Source of the DNA: Polaribacter sp. Z022
Lineage (GTDB): Bacteria; Bacteroidota; Bacteroidia; Flavobacteriales; Flavobacteriaceae
Direction: 5' to 3'
Assembly: GCF_023555495.1 (NCBI RefSeq)
Contig: NZ_JALCZO010000003.1
Span: 372,001-436,000 of the forward strand
DNA: 64,000 nt
Shown here: one piece after another, positions 1 through 8,282 of the stretch
Layout of the letters: each line of letters starts with the position of its first letter
Numbering within the stretch: the stretch's first letter is position 1
Position numbers and translations under genes: made by a program
The notes under the pieces: model-generated
The model's database searches: none
Told to the model about the DNA's origin: nothing
What the model saw: only the letters and a program-made list of their open reading frames with translations

Positions 1-461
1 ATGACTTAGATGCAGATACTTCATTTAGAAAAAATAGAACTACTGGAGCTTTAAATTTTACGAACGATATTAAAGAGTTAGCATTAGGTTTAGAATATAA
101 TTTTTATGACTATGATTTATCATCTGATGATAAAACATGGACACCATATATTCTTTTAGAACTGGTTGGTTTTAACTATACAAATGTACAGTCTTATGAT
201 ACCTCTGGACAAATTGTATATGGAAATAAAACATCATATGCTCTTCCTTTCGGATTAGGTTTTAAATCAAAATTATATGGAACTTTAGCTTTTGCTCTTG
301 AAGCAAAATTTAGATATACTTTTGAAGATGATTTAGATTATGTTTCTAATAAATCTCCAAATATTAATTTAGAAGGAACAGGAAATGATTGGTATATGTT
401 TACAGGAATTTCTGTAATTTATACATTTGGTAGACCTGCTTGCTATACAAAAGGATTATAA
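1..461 (+). CDS. C-terminal part of a DUF6089/PorG-like outer membrane beta-barrel protein (5' end outside window)
   Basis: An open frame enters from the left edge (codons start at base 3) and ends with TAA at 459-461. About 152 residues are visible. They alternate polar and aromatic residues in short strands, with Gly/Asn/Asp-rich turns, as expected for membrane beta-strands, and the last strand ends in a GRPACYTKGL-like tail. In Bacteroidota, a DUF6089 protein (the family that includes the type IX secretion component PorG) usually precedes uppS and bamA, which matches the genes that follow here. The family call rests mainly on this context, because the N-terminus and signal peptide are missing. 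It is probably co-transcribed with uppS, 5 bases downstream. Confidence 0.7.
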   Translation, partial: DLDADTSFRKNRTTGALNFTNDIKELALGLEYNFYDYDLSSDDKTWTPYILLELVGFNYTNVQSYDTSGQIVYGNKTSYALPFGLGFKSKLYGTLAFALEAKFRYTFEDDLDYVSNKSPNINLEGTGNDWYMFTGISVIYTFGRPACYTKGL

Positions 462-466
462 AAAAT

Positions 467-1210
467 ATGGATAAAAAACTACAAATCGATTTACAAAAAA
501 CTCCTAAACATGTTGCCATTATTATGGATGGTAATGGACGTTGGGCCAAAGGTATAGGGATGAATAGAATTTTTGGCCATAGAAATGCATTAACTGCTGT
601 AAGAGAATCTATTGAGGCTGCAGCAAAAATAAATGTAGAAGCAATTACACTTTATGCTTTTTCTACAGAAAATTGGAATAGACCTAAATTAGAAGTAGAA
701 GGTTTAATGCAACTACTTATATCTTCACTAAAAAAAGAATTACCAACTTTTCAAAAAAATGAAGTTAAAGTTAATGCAATAGGTAATATAGAAAGTTTAC
801 CAAAAAAAGCTCAAAATACTTTAGCAGATGTAATTAATCAAACAAAAGATAATTCTAGAATAACTTTAACTTTAGCTTTAAGTTATGGTTCTAGAGAAGA
901 AATTGTTAACACTATTAAAAACATATCTAAAAAAGTTGTTAATAAAGAGCTTAATATCAAAGAAATTGATGAAAAAACTATAAATAATCATTTATATACG
1001 TTTAATTTGCCCGACGTTGACTTAATGATAAGAACTAGTGGAGAACAACGCATTAGTAATTTCTTATTATGGCAATTGGCATATGCCGAATTATATTTTA
1101 CAGATGTACTTTGGCCAGATTTTAGAGAAGAGCATTTTTATGATGCAATTATTGATTACCAGAATAGAGAACGAAGATTTGGAAAAACAAGCGAACAAAT
1201 TACAGAATAG
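467..1210 (+). CDS. uppS: Isoprenyl transferase (undecaprenyl diphosphate synthase)
   Basis: This is a cis-prenyltransferase that condenses isopentenyl diphosphate units into the C55 lipid carrier for peptidoglycan and other envelope glycans. The 247-residue protein has the hallmark MDGNGRWA near the N-terminus (catalytic Asp at about 21), then FGHR, the YAFSTENW segment and the C-terminal RTSGEQRISNFLLWQ motif. I chose the ATG at 467 because it gives the usual family N-terminus (MDKK..., about 20 residues before the catalytic motif). An in-frame ATG at 440 would overlap the end of the upstream gene. The stop is 7 bases before bamA, so the two are surely translated from one message. Nothing looks odd in length or motifs. 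Confidence 0.95.
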   Translation: MDKKLQIDLQKTPKHVAIIMDGNGRWAKGIGMNRIFGHRNALTAVRESIEAAAKINVEAITLYAFSTENWNRPKLEVEGLMQLLISSLKKELPTFQKNEVKVNAIGNIESLPKKAQNTLADVINQTKDNSRITLTLALSYGSREEIVNTIKNISKKVVNKELNIKEIDEKTINNHLYTFNLPDVDLMIRTSGEQRISNFLLWQLAYAELYFTDVLWPDFREEHFYDAIIDYQNRERRFGKTSEQITE

Positions 1211-1217
1211 ATTTTTT

Positions 1218-3773
1218 ATGAAACTATTTTCTGCATTAATAATGCTAACAGCATTATTTTCTACTTTTAACACAAAAGCACAAACAACTAAAGACAGTTT
1301 ATCTATTGTAAAAAAAGATACTACTACTGTTAAAAATCTAACTTTTGAAACTGGTAAAGAATATACTCTTGGAGGAATTTCTGTAACCGGGTTAAAAAAG
1401 TTTAGCGAAGAAACTGTAAGAGTTTTTACAGGACTTAGAAATGGACAAATTATTAAGCTTCCTGGAGATAAGCTTACCAGTGCTATAAAAAAACTTTACG
1501 AAAGTAAACAATTTAGTAATGTTGATGTTTACTTAGCTAAATTAGATGGAGATACTGTTTATCTTCAATTTGATGTTCAAGAATTGCCACAATTAAACTC
1601 TGTAAAAATTTCTGGAATTAAAAAAGGTAAAGCAAAAGAATTAAAAAAAGATGCCGAATTAAAAGTAGGTGCTATGGTTACAGATAACTTAATTGTAACC
1701 ACAAAAAACTATTTCACAAAAAAATACACAGACAAAGGTTTCTTAAAAACTAAAGTTAGTTTAGATGTAAAAACAGATACTGCTGATGCAAACGTTGTTA
1801 ATATGGCTATTCATATTTATAAAGGAAGAAAAATAAAAATCAAAGACATTATTTTTACAGGTAATAAAGCGCTTTCTGGTACTAAACTAAGAAAAGCTAT
1901 GAAAAATACCAAAGAAAAATTAATTGGTCGTTTCTGGAAAGGCTCTAAATATATTGAAGAAGATTACCAAGAAGATTTAGAAAGTATATTAGATAAATAT
2001 AGTAGATTAGGTTATAGAGATGCTCGTATTTTAAGTGATAAAATTACTTGGAATGATGACAATACAATAAATATTAATTTAGAATTAGAAGAAGGTAGAC
2101 AATATAGATTTGCAGAAATCTTATTTGTTGGAAACAAAGAATATACAGATGAACAACTTCAAAGATATTTAAAAATTGAAAAAGGAGATGTTTATAATGG
2201 TGCAGTTTTAAAAGAACGTGTAAAAGGAGATGGAACACCTACATCTCAAGATATTTCTACACTATACCAAGACAATGGTTTCCTTTTCTCTTCTGTTGAT
2301 GCAATAGAAACAAAAGTTAAAAACGATTCTATTACTGTAGAAATTAGAGTAAGAGAAGATGAAAAAGCACGTATTAAAAAAGTAACTGTTTCTGGTAATG
2401 ACAAAACAAACGATCATGTTTTATTTAGAGAACTACGTGTAAAACCAGGAGATTTATTTAGCAGAAGTGCCATAATTAGATCTATTAGAGAAATAGGACA
2501 ATTAGGTTTCTTTGATTCTAATGTTTCTCCAGATGTTGTGCCAGATTATCAAAACAAAACTGCAGATATAGATTTTACTGTTGCAGAAAAAGGTGGAAGC
2601 CAAATAGAACTACAAGGTGGTTATGGTGGTGGCTCTTTTATTGGTACTTTAGGTTTATCTTTTAATAATTTTTCTATTAAAAACATATTCAATAAAGAAG
2701 CGTACAAACCATTACCAATGGGAGATGGTCAAACTTTAGCATTAAGACTACAAACAAGTAGAACTTATAGTACTTATAGTTTTTCATTTACAGAACCTTG
2801 GTTAGGTGGTAAAAAACCAAAATCTTTATCATTCTCTATTTATTCATCTACTCAATATCAGTTAAACTACACAACTTATGATGTTGATAAAAGTAAAAGT
2901 TTAGGAATTTTAGGAGCTTCTATTGGTTTGGGGCAACGTTTAAAATGGCCAGATGATTATTTCCAATTATCTCAAACAATAGCTTACCAAAGTTTTAATT
3001 TAAATGATTATGGTTTTAGAGTGGGTGATGCTATTTTAAACAATGGTACTTTAAACAATCTATCTTATAACGCAACACTTTCTAGAAACTCTGCAGGTCC
3101 AAGTTTAATTTTCCCTACTTATGGTTCTGAGTTTTCTTTAGGTATAAAAGCAACTTTTCCTTATTCTTTAGTAAATGGAAAAGATTATTCTGAACCAAGT
3201 GGATTAACTGACACTGAGAAAAATGACTTTTTTGCTGATAAATATAAATGGTTAGAATACTATAAATTTAGTGCCAAAGGTAAATGGTATACATCTTTTA
3301 CTGATAAATTAGTTTTAATGACAAATGCAGAATTAGGTTACCTTGGTTACTATAATTCTGAAGTAGGGTTATCTCCATTTGAAAGATATTATGTTGGAGG
3401 AGATGGAATTGCACAATTTCAATTAGATGGTAGAGAAACTATTGGTTTAAGAGGTTATGAAAACAACCAATTATCTTCTGCTCAAGGTGGATCTATTTAT
3501 AATAAGTTTCAATTAGAATTAAGATATTCTATTACAGATTCTCCTTCTGCATCAATTTATACACTAGGGTTCTTAGAAGCTGGTAATTCTTATGACAATT
3601 TTAACCAATTTAATCCGTTTGATTTAAAACGTTCAGCTGGAGTTGGTGTAAGAATATTTATGCCTGCATTTGGTTTATTAGGAATTGACTTTGCTCATGG
3701 TTTTGATCCATTACCAGGAGAAAGTGTAAAATCTGGTTGGCAAACACATTTTATTATTGGAAGACAGTTCTAA
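1218..3773 (+). CDS. bamA: Outer membrane protein assembly factor BamA
   Basis: This Omp85-family protein folds and inserts beta-barrel proteins into the outer membrane. The 851-residue product begins with a signal peptide (MKLFSALIMLTALFST..., ending near KAQ). About 450 residues of POTRA repeats follow, visible as recurring VSGLKKFSEE, ISGIKKGKA, FTGNKALS, FVGNKEYT and VSGNDKTND units, that is five POTRA-type starts. The C-terminal barrel begins around GGSQIELQGGYGGGSFIG and ends with a terminal Phe, the usual barrel signature. The start at 1218 is preferred over upstream in-frame Met codons because it gives a clean signal peptide and does not overlap uppS. Two periplasmic chaperone genes of the OmpH family follow, so the group forms an outer membrane assembly operon. 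Confidence 0.95.
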   Translation: MKLFSALIMLTALFSTFNTKAQTTKDSLSIVKKDTTTVKNLTFETGKEYTLGGISVTGLKKFSEETVRVFTGLRNGQIIKLPGDKLTSAIKKLYESKQFSNVDVYLAKLDGDTVYLQFDVQELPQLNSVKISGIKKGKAKELKKDAELKVGAMVTDNLIVTTKNYFTKKYTDKGFLKTKVSLDVKTDTADANVVNMAIHIYKGRKIKIKDIIFTGNKALSGTKLRKAMKNTKEKLIGRFWKGSKYIEEDYQEDLESILDKYSRLGYRDARILSDKITWNDDNTININLELEEGRQYRFAEILFVGNKEYTDEQLQRYLKIEKGDVYNGAVLKERVKGDGTPTSQDISTLYQDNGFLFSSVDAIETKVKNDSITVEIRVREDEKARIKKVTVSGNDKTNDHVLFRELRVKPGDLFSRSAIIRSIREIGQLGFFDSNVSPDVVPDYQNKTADIDFTVAEKGGSQIELQGGYGGGSFIGTLGLSFNNFSIKNIFNKEAYKPLPMGDGQTLALRLQTSRTYSTYSFSFTEPWLGGKKPKSLSFSIYSSTQYQLNYTTYDVDKSKSLGILGASIGLGQRLKWPDDYFQLSQTIAYQSFNLNDYGFRVGDAILNNGTLNNLSYNATLSRNSAGPSLIFPTYGSEFSLGIKATFPYSLVNGKDYSEPSGLTDTEKNDFFADKYKWLEYYKFSAKGKWYTSFTDKLVLMTNAELGYLGYYNSEVGLSPFERYYVGGDGIAQFQLDGRETIGLRGYENNQLSSAQGGSIYNKFQLELRYSITDSPSASIYTLGFLEAGNSYDNFNQFNPFDLKRSAGVGVRIFMPAFGLLGIDFAHGFDPLPGESVKSGWQTHFIIGRQF

Positions 3774-3836
3774 GAAAACACTAACTTTGTAAGGAAAAAG
3801 TTTTTTGGCACGGTTTTTTCTAAATACATTATACAA

Positions 3837-4622
3837 ATGAAAAAAATATTTTTATTAGTCGTTCTTTTATTTACTGTTAGTATTTCTTGGTCTCAAAGAA
3901 ATCAAATTATTGCTTATATAGATATGGAGTATATTCTAGAAAATGTTCCAGAATATCTTGAAGCACAAAATACTCTTGATGCTAAAATTGCCAAATGGAG
4001 AAAAAAATTAGATGAACAAGCAAGACATATAGAAATATTAAAATCTGATTTAGCAAGTGAAAAAGCTATTTTAACAAAAGACTTGATTGAAGAAAAAGAA
4101 GAAGAAATAACTTTAAAGCAAGTTGAGTTAAGAAGATTAGAGTCTTTATACTTTGGTCCTAATGGAGATATGTTTTCTGTTAGAAAGCAATTAGTAAAGC
4201 CAATTCAAGATCAGGTTTACAATGCAATTCAAAGTATTTCAAAGAGAAAAAAATACGATTTTGTTTTTGATAAATCTAGTGAATTAGTCATGCTATATTC
4301 AAATAAAAAATACGATATTAGCGACCTTGTTTTAGCAACTATAGATAGAACAAGATTAAAAGACAAAAAAGCTAAATTAAAGAACACAAAAAAGGTTGTT
4401 CCTAAAAAGGAATTAACAACAAAACAAAAAGATGCTATAAATAAAAAAGAAGATGCTAAAGCAAAAAAATTGGCTGAAGCAGAAGCTAAAAAGAAATTAA
4501 TAGCAGAAAAAAGAGCAGAGTTACTTAAAAAGCGTGAAGAAAAAAGAAAGCTTTTAAGAGAGAAAAAAGAAGCCTTGAGATTGAAAAAAGAACAAGCAAA
4601 AAAAGACAAGAATAATAATTAA
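3837..4622 (+). CDS. OmpH/Skp family periplasmic chaperone with long Lys-rich tail
   Basis: This periplasmic chaperone is expected to hold unfolded outer membrane proteins for BamA. The 261-residue protein has an N-terminal signal peptide (MKKIFLLVVLLFTVSISWSQ) and then the OmpH core, starting with the typical IAYIDMEYILENVPEY and continuing into a long alpha-helical coiled-coil stretch. Unlike its neighbour, it has an additional tail of about 90 residues (from about 170 to the end) that is very rich in Lys, Glu and Ala and is probably one long charged helix. It sits 63 bases after bamA and 12 bases before a second, shorter ompH gene. The role of the Lys-rich tail is unknown; ordinary Skp proteins are about 160-180 residues and lack it. 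Confidence 0.9.
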   Translation: MKKIFLLVVLLFTVSISWSQRNQIIAYIDMEYILENVPEYLEAQNTLDAKIAKWRKKLDEQARHIEILKSDLASEKAILTKDLIEEKEEEITLKQVELRRLESLYFGPNGDMFSVRKQLVKPIQDQVYNAIQSISKRKKYDFVFDKSSELVMLYSNKKYDISDLVLATIDRTRLKDKKAKLKNTKKVVPKKELTTKQKDAINKKEDAKAKKLAEAEAKKKLIAEKRAELLKKREEKRKLLREKKEALRLKKEQAKKDKNNN

Positions 4623-4634
4623 ATCAAAACAAGA

Positions 4635-5141
4635 ATGAAAAATTTTAAAACGTTACTATTAATTGCTGTATTTACTTTAGGGGTGGCTGGTGTTGCAAAT
4701 GCACAAAAAGTAGGTCATATAAACTTTGAAAAGCTAGTTGCAGAAATGCCACAAACTAAAGCTTTAAAAGTTACCATGGAAAAATTAAGCAAAACATACC
4801 AGGATGAAATTACAGGTATGGAAAAGAAAATTGAAGCTACACAAAAAAAATATGTTGCTGAGTCTAAAACTCAAACACAAGCTACAAACGATAAAAGAGC
4901 TAAAGAATTACAAGGTGAAGCTGCAAAATTAGAGCAAGCAAGAAGATTTGCTTACCAAGATATGCAGAAAAGACAAAATGAAGGACTACAACCAATTATT
5001 GAAAAAGCTCAAAAAGCAATTGAAGATGTAGCTGCTTCTAAAGGAGTTTTATATGTATTAGATTCTTCTGTAGGGAAAGGATTACTTGTAAAAAAAGGAG
5101 AAGATTTATTTAACGCAGTAAAAGCTAAATTAGGATTTTAA
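4635..5141 (+). CDS. OmpH/Skp family periplasmic chaperone
   Basis: This is the second OmpH-family chaperone in the operon, at 168 residues a standard length for Skp. It starts with a signal peptide (MKNFKTLLLIAVFTLGVAGVANAQ), followed by KVGHINFEKLVAEMPQT, the usual first beta-strand and helix of the family, then a coiled-coil region rich in Lys, Gln and Glu, and a C-terminal hydrophobic segment (GVLYVLDSSVGKGLLV) that forms the trimerisation body. It lies 12 bases downstream of the longer paralogue and is followed at about 5168 by a strong hairpin and T-run, which closes the envelope operon. Paired ompH genes after bamA are normal for Bacteroidota. Confidence 0.93.
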   Translation: MKNFKTLLLIAVFTLGVAGVANAQKVGHINFEKLVAEMPQTKALKVTMEKLSKTYQDEITGMEKKIEATQKKYVAESKTQTQATNDKRAKELQGEAAKLEQARRFAYQDMQKRQNEGLQPIIEKAQKAIEDVAASKGVLYVLDSSVGKGLLVKKGEDLFNAVKAKLGF

Positions 5142-5166
5142 TTAAACCTAAATAATTATACAAACT

Positions 5167-5197
5167 AAAACCTACTGAATTTCAGTAGGTTTTTTTA
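5167..5197 (+). terminator. Rho-independent terminator after the bamA-ompH operon
   Basis: The arms AACCTACTGAA and TTCAGTAGGTT form a stem of about 11 bp, followed at once by a run of T. It lies 26 bases after the second ompH stop and 12 bases before murI, so murI probably has its own expression or depends on read-through. Confidence 0.85.
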
Positions 5198-5209
5198 TTT
5201 TTACAAAAC

Positions 5210-6010
5210 ATGGTAAAACAAAACAATTTTCCTATTGGTATTTTCGACTCTGGTGTTGGAGGAACTTCTATTTGGAAAGAAATTAACGCACTTTTACCTT
5301 TAGAGAGTACAATTTATTTATCCGATAGTAAAAACGCTCCCTATGGCAATAAAACAAAAGAATCTATTATAGATTTATCAATTAAAAATACAGAGTTTTT
5401 ACTCAATCAAAATTGTAAATTAATTGTTGTTGCTTGTAATACTGCTACTACAAATGCTATTAAAGTTTTAAGAGAAAAATACAAGGTTCCTTTTATTGGA
5501 ATAGAACCAGCTATTAAACCTGCTGCACTGCAAACAAAAACAAATACTATTGGTATTTTAGCTACTAAAGGTACTTTAAATAGTGAGCTATTTGAAAAAA
5601 CGTCAAATACTATCAATAAAAAAATAATTAGAAAAGAGATTATTGGTAAGGGCTTGGTAGAACTAATAGAAAATGGGAAATTAAATTCGGATGAAATGAC
5701 AAATCTGTTATCTTCATACATTATTCCTTTGATAAAACAAAACGCAGATTGTTTAGTTTTAGGATGCACACACTATCCTTATTTAATTCCTCAAATAAGA
5801 AAAATTGTAGGAAATAAAATTCAAATTATAGACTCTGGTGAAGCTGTTGCTAAACAAACAAAATCTATTTTAGAAAAAAATAATTTAATAAATTCAAAAG
5901 CAGAAAATGTATTTCATAATTTCTTTATCAATCAGGATAAAAAAGTTTTAGAAATGTTAATTACAAAAACTGATAATAAATTTGTAAAAATTACTGAAAA
6001 AGATTTTTAA
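5210..6010 (+). CDS. murI: Glutamate racemase
   Basis: The enzyme converts L-glutamate to D-glutamate for peptidoglycan, without cofactor, using two catalytic cysteines. The 266-residue product shows GIFDSGVGG near residue 10, the SDSKNAPYG loop, the first catalytic Cys in VACNTATT (about residue 75) and the second in LGCTHYPYL (about residue 186). The gene begins directly after the terminator of the ompH operon. Its stop overlaps by four bases the stop of the convergent PorP/SprF-like gene, so no terminator separates the two. Length and motifs are complete. Confidence 0.95.
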   Translation: MVKQNNFPIGIFDSGVGGTSIWKEINALLPLESTIYLSDSKNAPYGNKTKESIIDLSIKNTEFLLNQNCKLIVVACNTATTNAIKVLREKYKVPFIGIEPAIKPAALQTKTNTIGILATKGTLNSELFEKTSNTINKKIIRKEIIGKGLVELIENGKLNSDEMTNLLSSYIIPLIKQNADCLVLGCTHYPYLIPQIRKIVGNKIQIIDSGEAVAKQTKSILEKNNLINSKAENVFHNFFINQDKKVLEMLITKTDNKFVKITEKDF

Positions 6011-6987
6011 AACCTACCTAAATTAGAATTGATATTAGGACAAGCTGCTCCTCTTTGTACTCTTTCCCATAAATTTATACCTACAGAAATTTGGTGAAAA
6101 CCAGTGTTTGTTAAAACAATATCATTCATTTGTTTAGTATACGTATAAGAGAACATTAAATTATTAAAATTTAATCCTATTATTGGAGAAATATATTGAG
6201 AATTATCTATTGAGTTTGTATCAAAACTTTTTCTATATGAAAGTACTGCCCAAATTTGTGTTTTAGAAAAAGTTTTATAAGCTTTTAAATTAAAATCAGC
6301 AATTTTTTGCCCTGTACTTTGTCTTAACTGAACCATAATAGAAGGTTCTAACTGAATATAATTATCTTCTCCATAATAATATCCTGCAGAAAATATATAG
6401 TTTCTTAAATCTAATGGTTCTTGTACGTTAAGATTATTTTTAGCCGTTAATAATAAATTTTTTATTGTAAAATAAGAAGAAAATCCACCTCTGTGATAAG
6501 CAACACTAAAATCTGCATTATAATAACTTGTACTTTGTATAATTGCTGCAACATCTGTATTACCAAAAGTTCTTTGATCTGCTTGATTTTGAACAAAAGA
6601 AAAAGACAAACCAAAAGATAATTGTTCAAAGAAACGACCTGAACTTAATGGCAAGTGGTAAGAATAGGTACCTTGTAATCCTTTTTGTGAATGAAATCCG
6701 TTTTTATCATTAAACAAAACAAATCCATAACCTGCTTTAGACTCCTCTCCAAATTTAGTATGAAAACTTAATGTTTGTAAAGCTGGTGCATTGGGTATAC
6801 CTGCCCATTGTTGTCTTGCAGTCATACGTAGTTTACTAGAATTTCCAATACCTGCTGCAGAAGGATGTACTAAATAAACATTGTCAGATAAGTAATCTTG
6901 ATATATAGGTAAAGTTTCTTGAGAGTAATTTTTTAAAGAAAAAAATAAAACACATAAAAAACAGATTCGTAGCAAATTTAACTTCAT
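6007..6987 (-). CDS. PorP/SprF family type IX secretion membrane protein
   Basis: The 326-residue protein has a signal peptide (MKLNLLRICFLCVLFFSLKNYSQ), then the family opening QETLPIYQDYLSDNVYLVHPSAAG, in which the PSAAG-type motif is diagnostic. The rest is a beta-barrel-like sequence with repeated aromatic strands. PorP/SprF proteins sit in the outer membrane and link type IX secretion to gliding or adhesin export. SprF-like copies usually pair with a large secreted adhesin, but none is visible here, so the partner is unknown. The window contains secreted lyases with type IX sorting tails, so the system itself is in use. The gene is convergent with murI. Confidence 0.85.
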   Translation of the reverse strand: MKLNLLRICFLCVLFFSLKNYSQETLPIYQDYLSDNVYLVHPSAAGIGNSSKLRMTARQQWAGIPNAPALQTLSFHTKFGEESKAGYGFVLFNDKNGFHSQKGLQGTYSYHLPLSSGRFFEQLSFGLSFSFVQNQADQRTFGNTDVAAIIQSTSYYNADFSVAYHRGGFSSYFTIKNLLLTAKNNLNVQEPLDLRNYIFSAGYYYGEDNYIQLEPSIMVQLRQSTGQKIADFNLKAYKTFSKTQIWAVLSYRKSFDTNSIDNSQYISPIIGLNFNNLMFSYTYTKQMNDIVLTNTGFHQISVGINLWERVQRGAACPNINSNLGRF

Positions 6988-7129
6988 TAAAGTGATATTA
7001 TTTTAAAGTCTTCAAATATATAGATTTTATAATTATAAATACTTTACTCTATAAACATTTAACACTGTAATAAAACTTAAAATTTAATGATTTATTGTAT
7101 TAAATAAACCTCTTATATATAGTAGTTTA

Positions 7130-7828
7130 TTAATGACATGCATTATTATTAGTAACAAGATCTAAAACTGGTTCTGGTGATACATAAGGTATCCCCAAAC
7201 CTAAGCCTCTAAGAATAAATAATACACCAATTAAGACAACTACAATTGGTATTACTTTCTGAATTTTTTTTCTAAATGTTCCTTTGGTAAAATTTCCTAA
7301 ATAAACTACTGCAGTCATTAATGGTATTGTACCCAAACCAAACAAAAACATATACAAACTACCTGAAAATGCATTTGTTGTGGCTAAAGCCCCAAATACA
7401 GCCATATATACTAAACCACAAGGCAAAAAACCGTTTAAAAAACCAATGGTAAAAAAAGTATCATTTCGTTTCTTTTTAAGCTCTTTTCCTAAAGCATTTT
7501 TTACTTTAAAAATAATTTTATTTAAACTTTTAGATAAGTTTACTCTGGCAAATAGTTTTGGAAATAAGATTACTAAAATCATACTTATACCAACAATTAT
7601 AGATAATTGTTGTTGAAATCCGAAGAAATAAAAACCTTTCCCTAAAAAACCAAATAGTAATCCAATTAAACTATAGGTTAATAATCTGCCTAAGTGATAA
7701 CTTAAAATTTGGAAAAAACCTTTTGTAGAATTTTGCCTGTCAATTGGCAACATAAATGCTATTGGGCCACACATTCCAATACAATGAAAGCTTCCTAATA
7801 ATCCAAAAACGACAGCAGAAAGAAACAT
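7130..7828 (-). CDS. Sulfite exporter TauE/SafE-like membrane protein of the cbb3 oxidase cluster
   Basis: The 232-residue integral membrane protein has six or so hydrophobic segments. It begins MFLSAVVFGLLGSFHCIGMCGPIAF, a Cys-Met-Cys/His-containing first helix typical of the TauE/SafE-like (DsbD-related) proteins found at the end of cbb3 oxidase operons. In related clusters such proteins are linked to copper delivery or cytochrome maturation, but the substrate is not proven. The start ATG overlaps the ccoH stop by one base (TAATG), so translation is coupled. It is the last gene of the ccoS-to-TauE operon. The final residues (NNNACH) add a Cys-His pair that might bind metal. Confidence 0.85.
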   Translation of the reverse strand: MFLSAVVFGLLGSFHCIGMCGPIAFMLPIDRQNSTKGFFQILSYHLGRLLTYSLIGLLFGFLGKGFYFFGFQQQLSIIVGISMILVILFPKLFARVNLSKSLNKIIFKVKNALGKELKKKRNDTFFTIGFLNGFLPCGLVYMAVFGALATTNAFSGSLYMFLFGLGTIPLMTAVVYLGNFTKGTFRKKIQKVIPIVVVLIGVLFILRGLGLGIPYVSPEPVLDLVTNNNACH

Positions 7829-8274
7829 TAAAGGTTTAATTCTTTTTTAAATAAATAATCTTTACTTTTATAGTTCCAAGAAATAGTAATATTCCAACGA
7901 CCATCTAACAAACGTTTCTCAGGCACGAGCAAATATGTATTAGAAATTGAAATTGGCATTTCAAAATCTAATTGTTTATTAGATGGTCTATATAGGAATA
8001 TTTTTCCTTTAATTTCATTTTTATCAAAATCTGATGGAAAATATACTTGTAAACCTTCTTTAGTTTTCTTTAATGAAATATTTTCTTCTAGTTTAGCTGC
8101 ATTTTTAGTTGCATCTATTTGTTGTTGGTATTCTAGTTCTTTTTGGTAATATTGTTCTGTTACCAAATCATGACTATAGTTATTATCTGTACTCATTGTA
8201 ATAACAAAGTACATGATAAAGCTAATAAACCCAATTATTGCAACTACAATTCCTGTTCCCCAATTAAATTTCAT
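7828..8274 (-). CDS. ccoH: FixH/CcoH family cbb3 oxidase assembly protein
   Basis: The 148-residue protein is anchored by one N-terminal membrane helix (WGTGIVVAIIGFISFIMYFVITMS), followed by a periplasmic domain that contains the family pattern YYQKELEYQQQIDATKNA and a C-terminal beta-rich part. FixH/CcoH is needed for stable assembly of cbb3 oxidase. The gene lies between ccoG, 8 bases upstream, and the TauE/SafE gene, which it overlaps by one base. The position and YYxKEL motif make the assignment firm even though overall conservation in this family is low. Confidence 0.9.
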   Translation of the reverse strand: MKFNWGTGIVVAIIGFISFIMYFVITMSTDNNYSHDLVTEQYYQKELEYQQQIDATKNAAKLEENISLKKTKEGLQVYFPSDFDKNEIKGKIFLYRPSNKQLDFEMPISISNTYLLVPEKRLLDGRWNITISWNYKSKDYLFKKELNL

Positions 8275-8282
8275 AATGATTA

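Noticed and set aside
1038..1217. Longer start for bamA inside uppS
   Set aside because: It would overlap uppS by 170 bases and hide the signal peptide; the ATG at 1218 fits the family.
4229..4609. Long minus-strand open frame across the Lys-rich tail of ompH
   Set aside because: It is the reverse reading of AAA/GAA codons (Phe- and Ser-rich product) without signal or family features.
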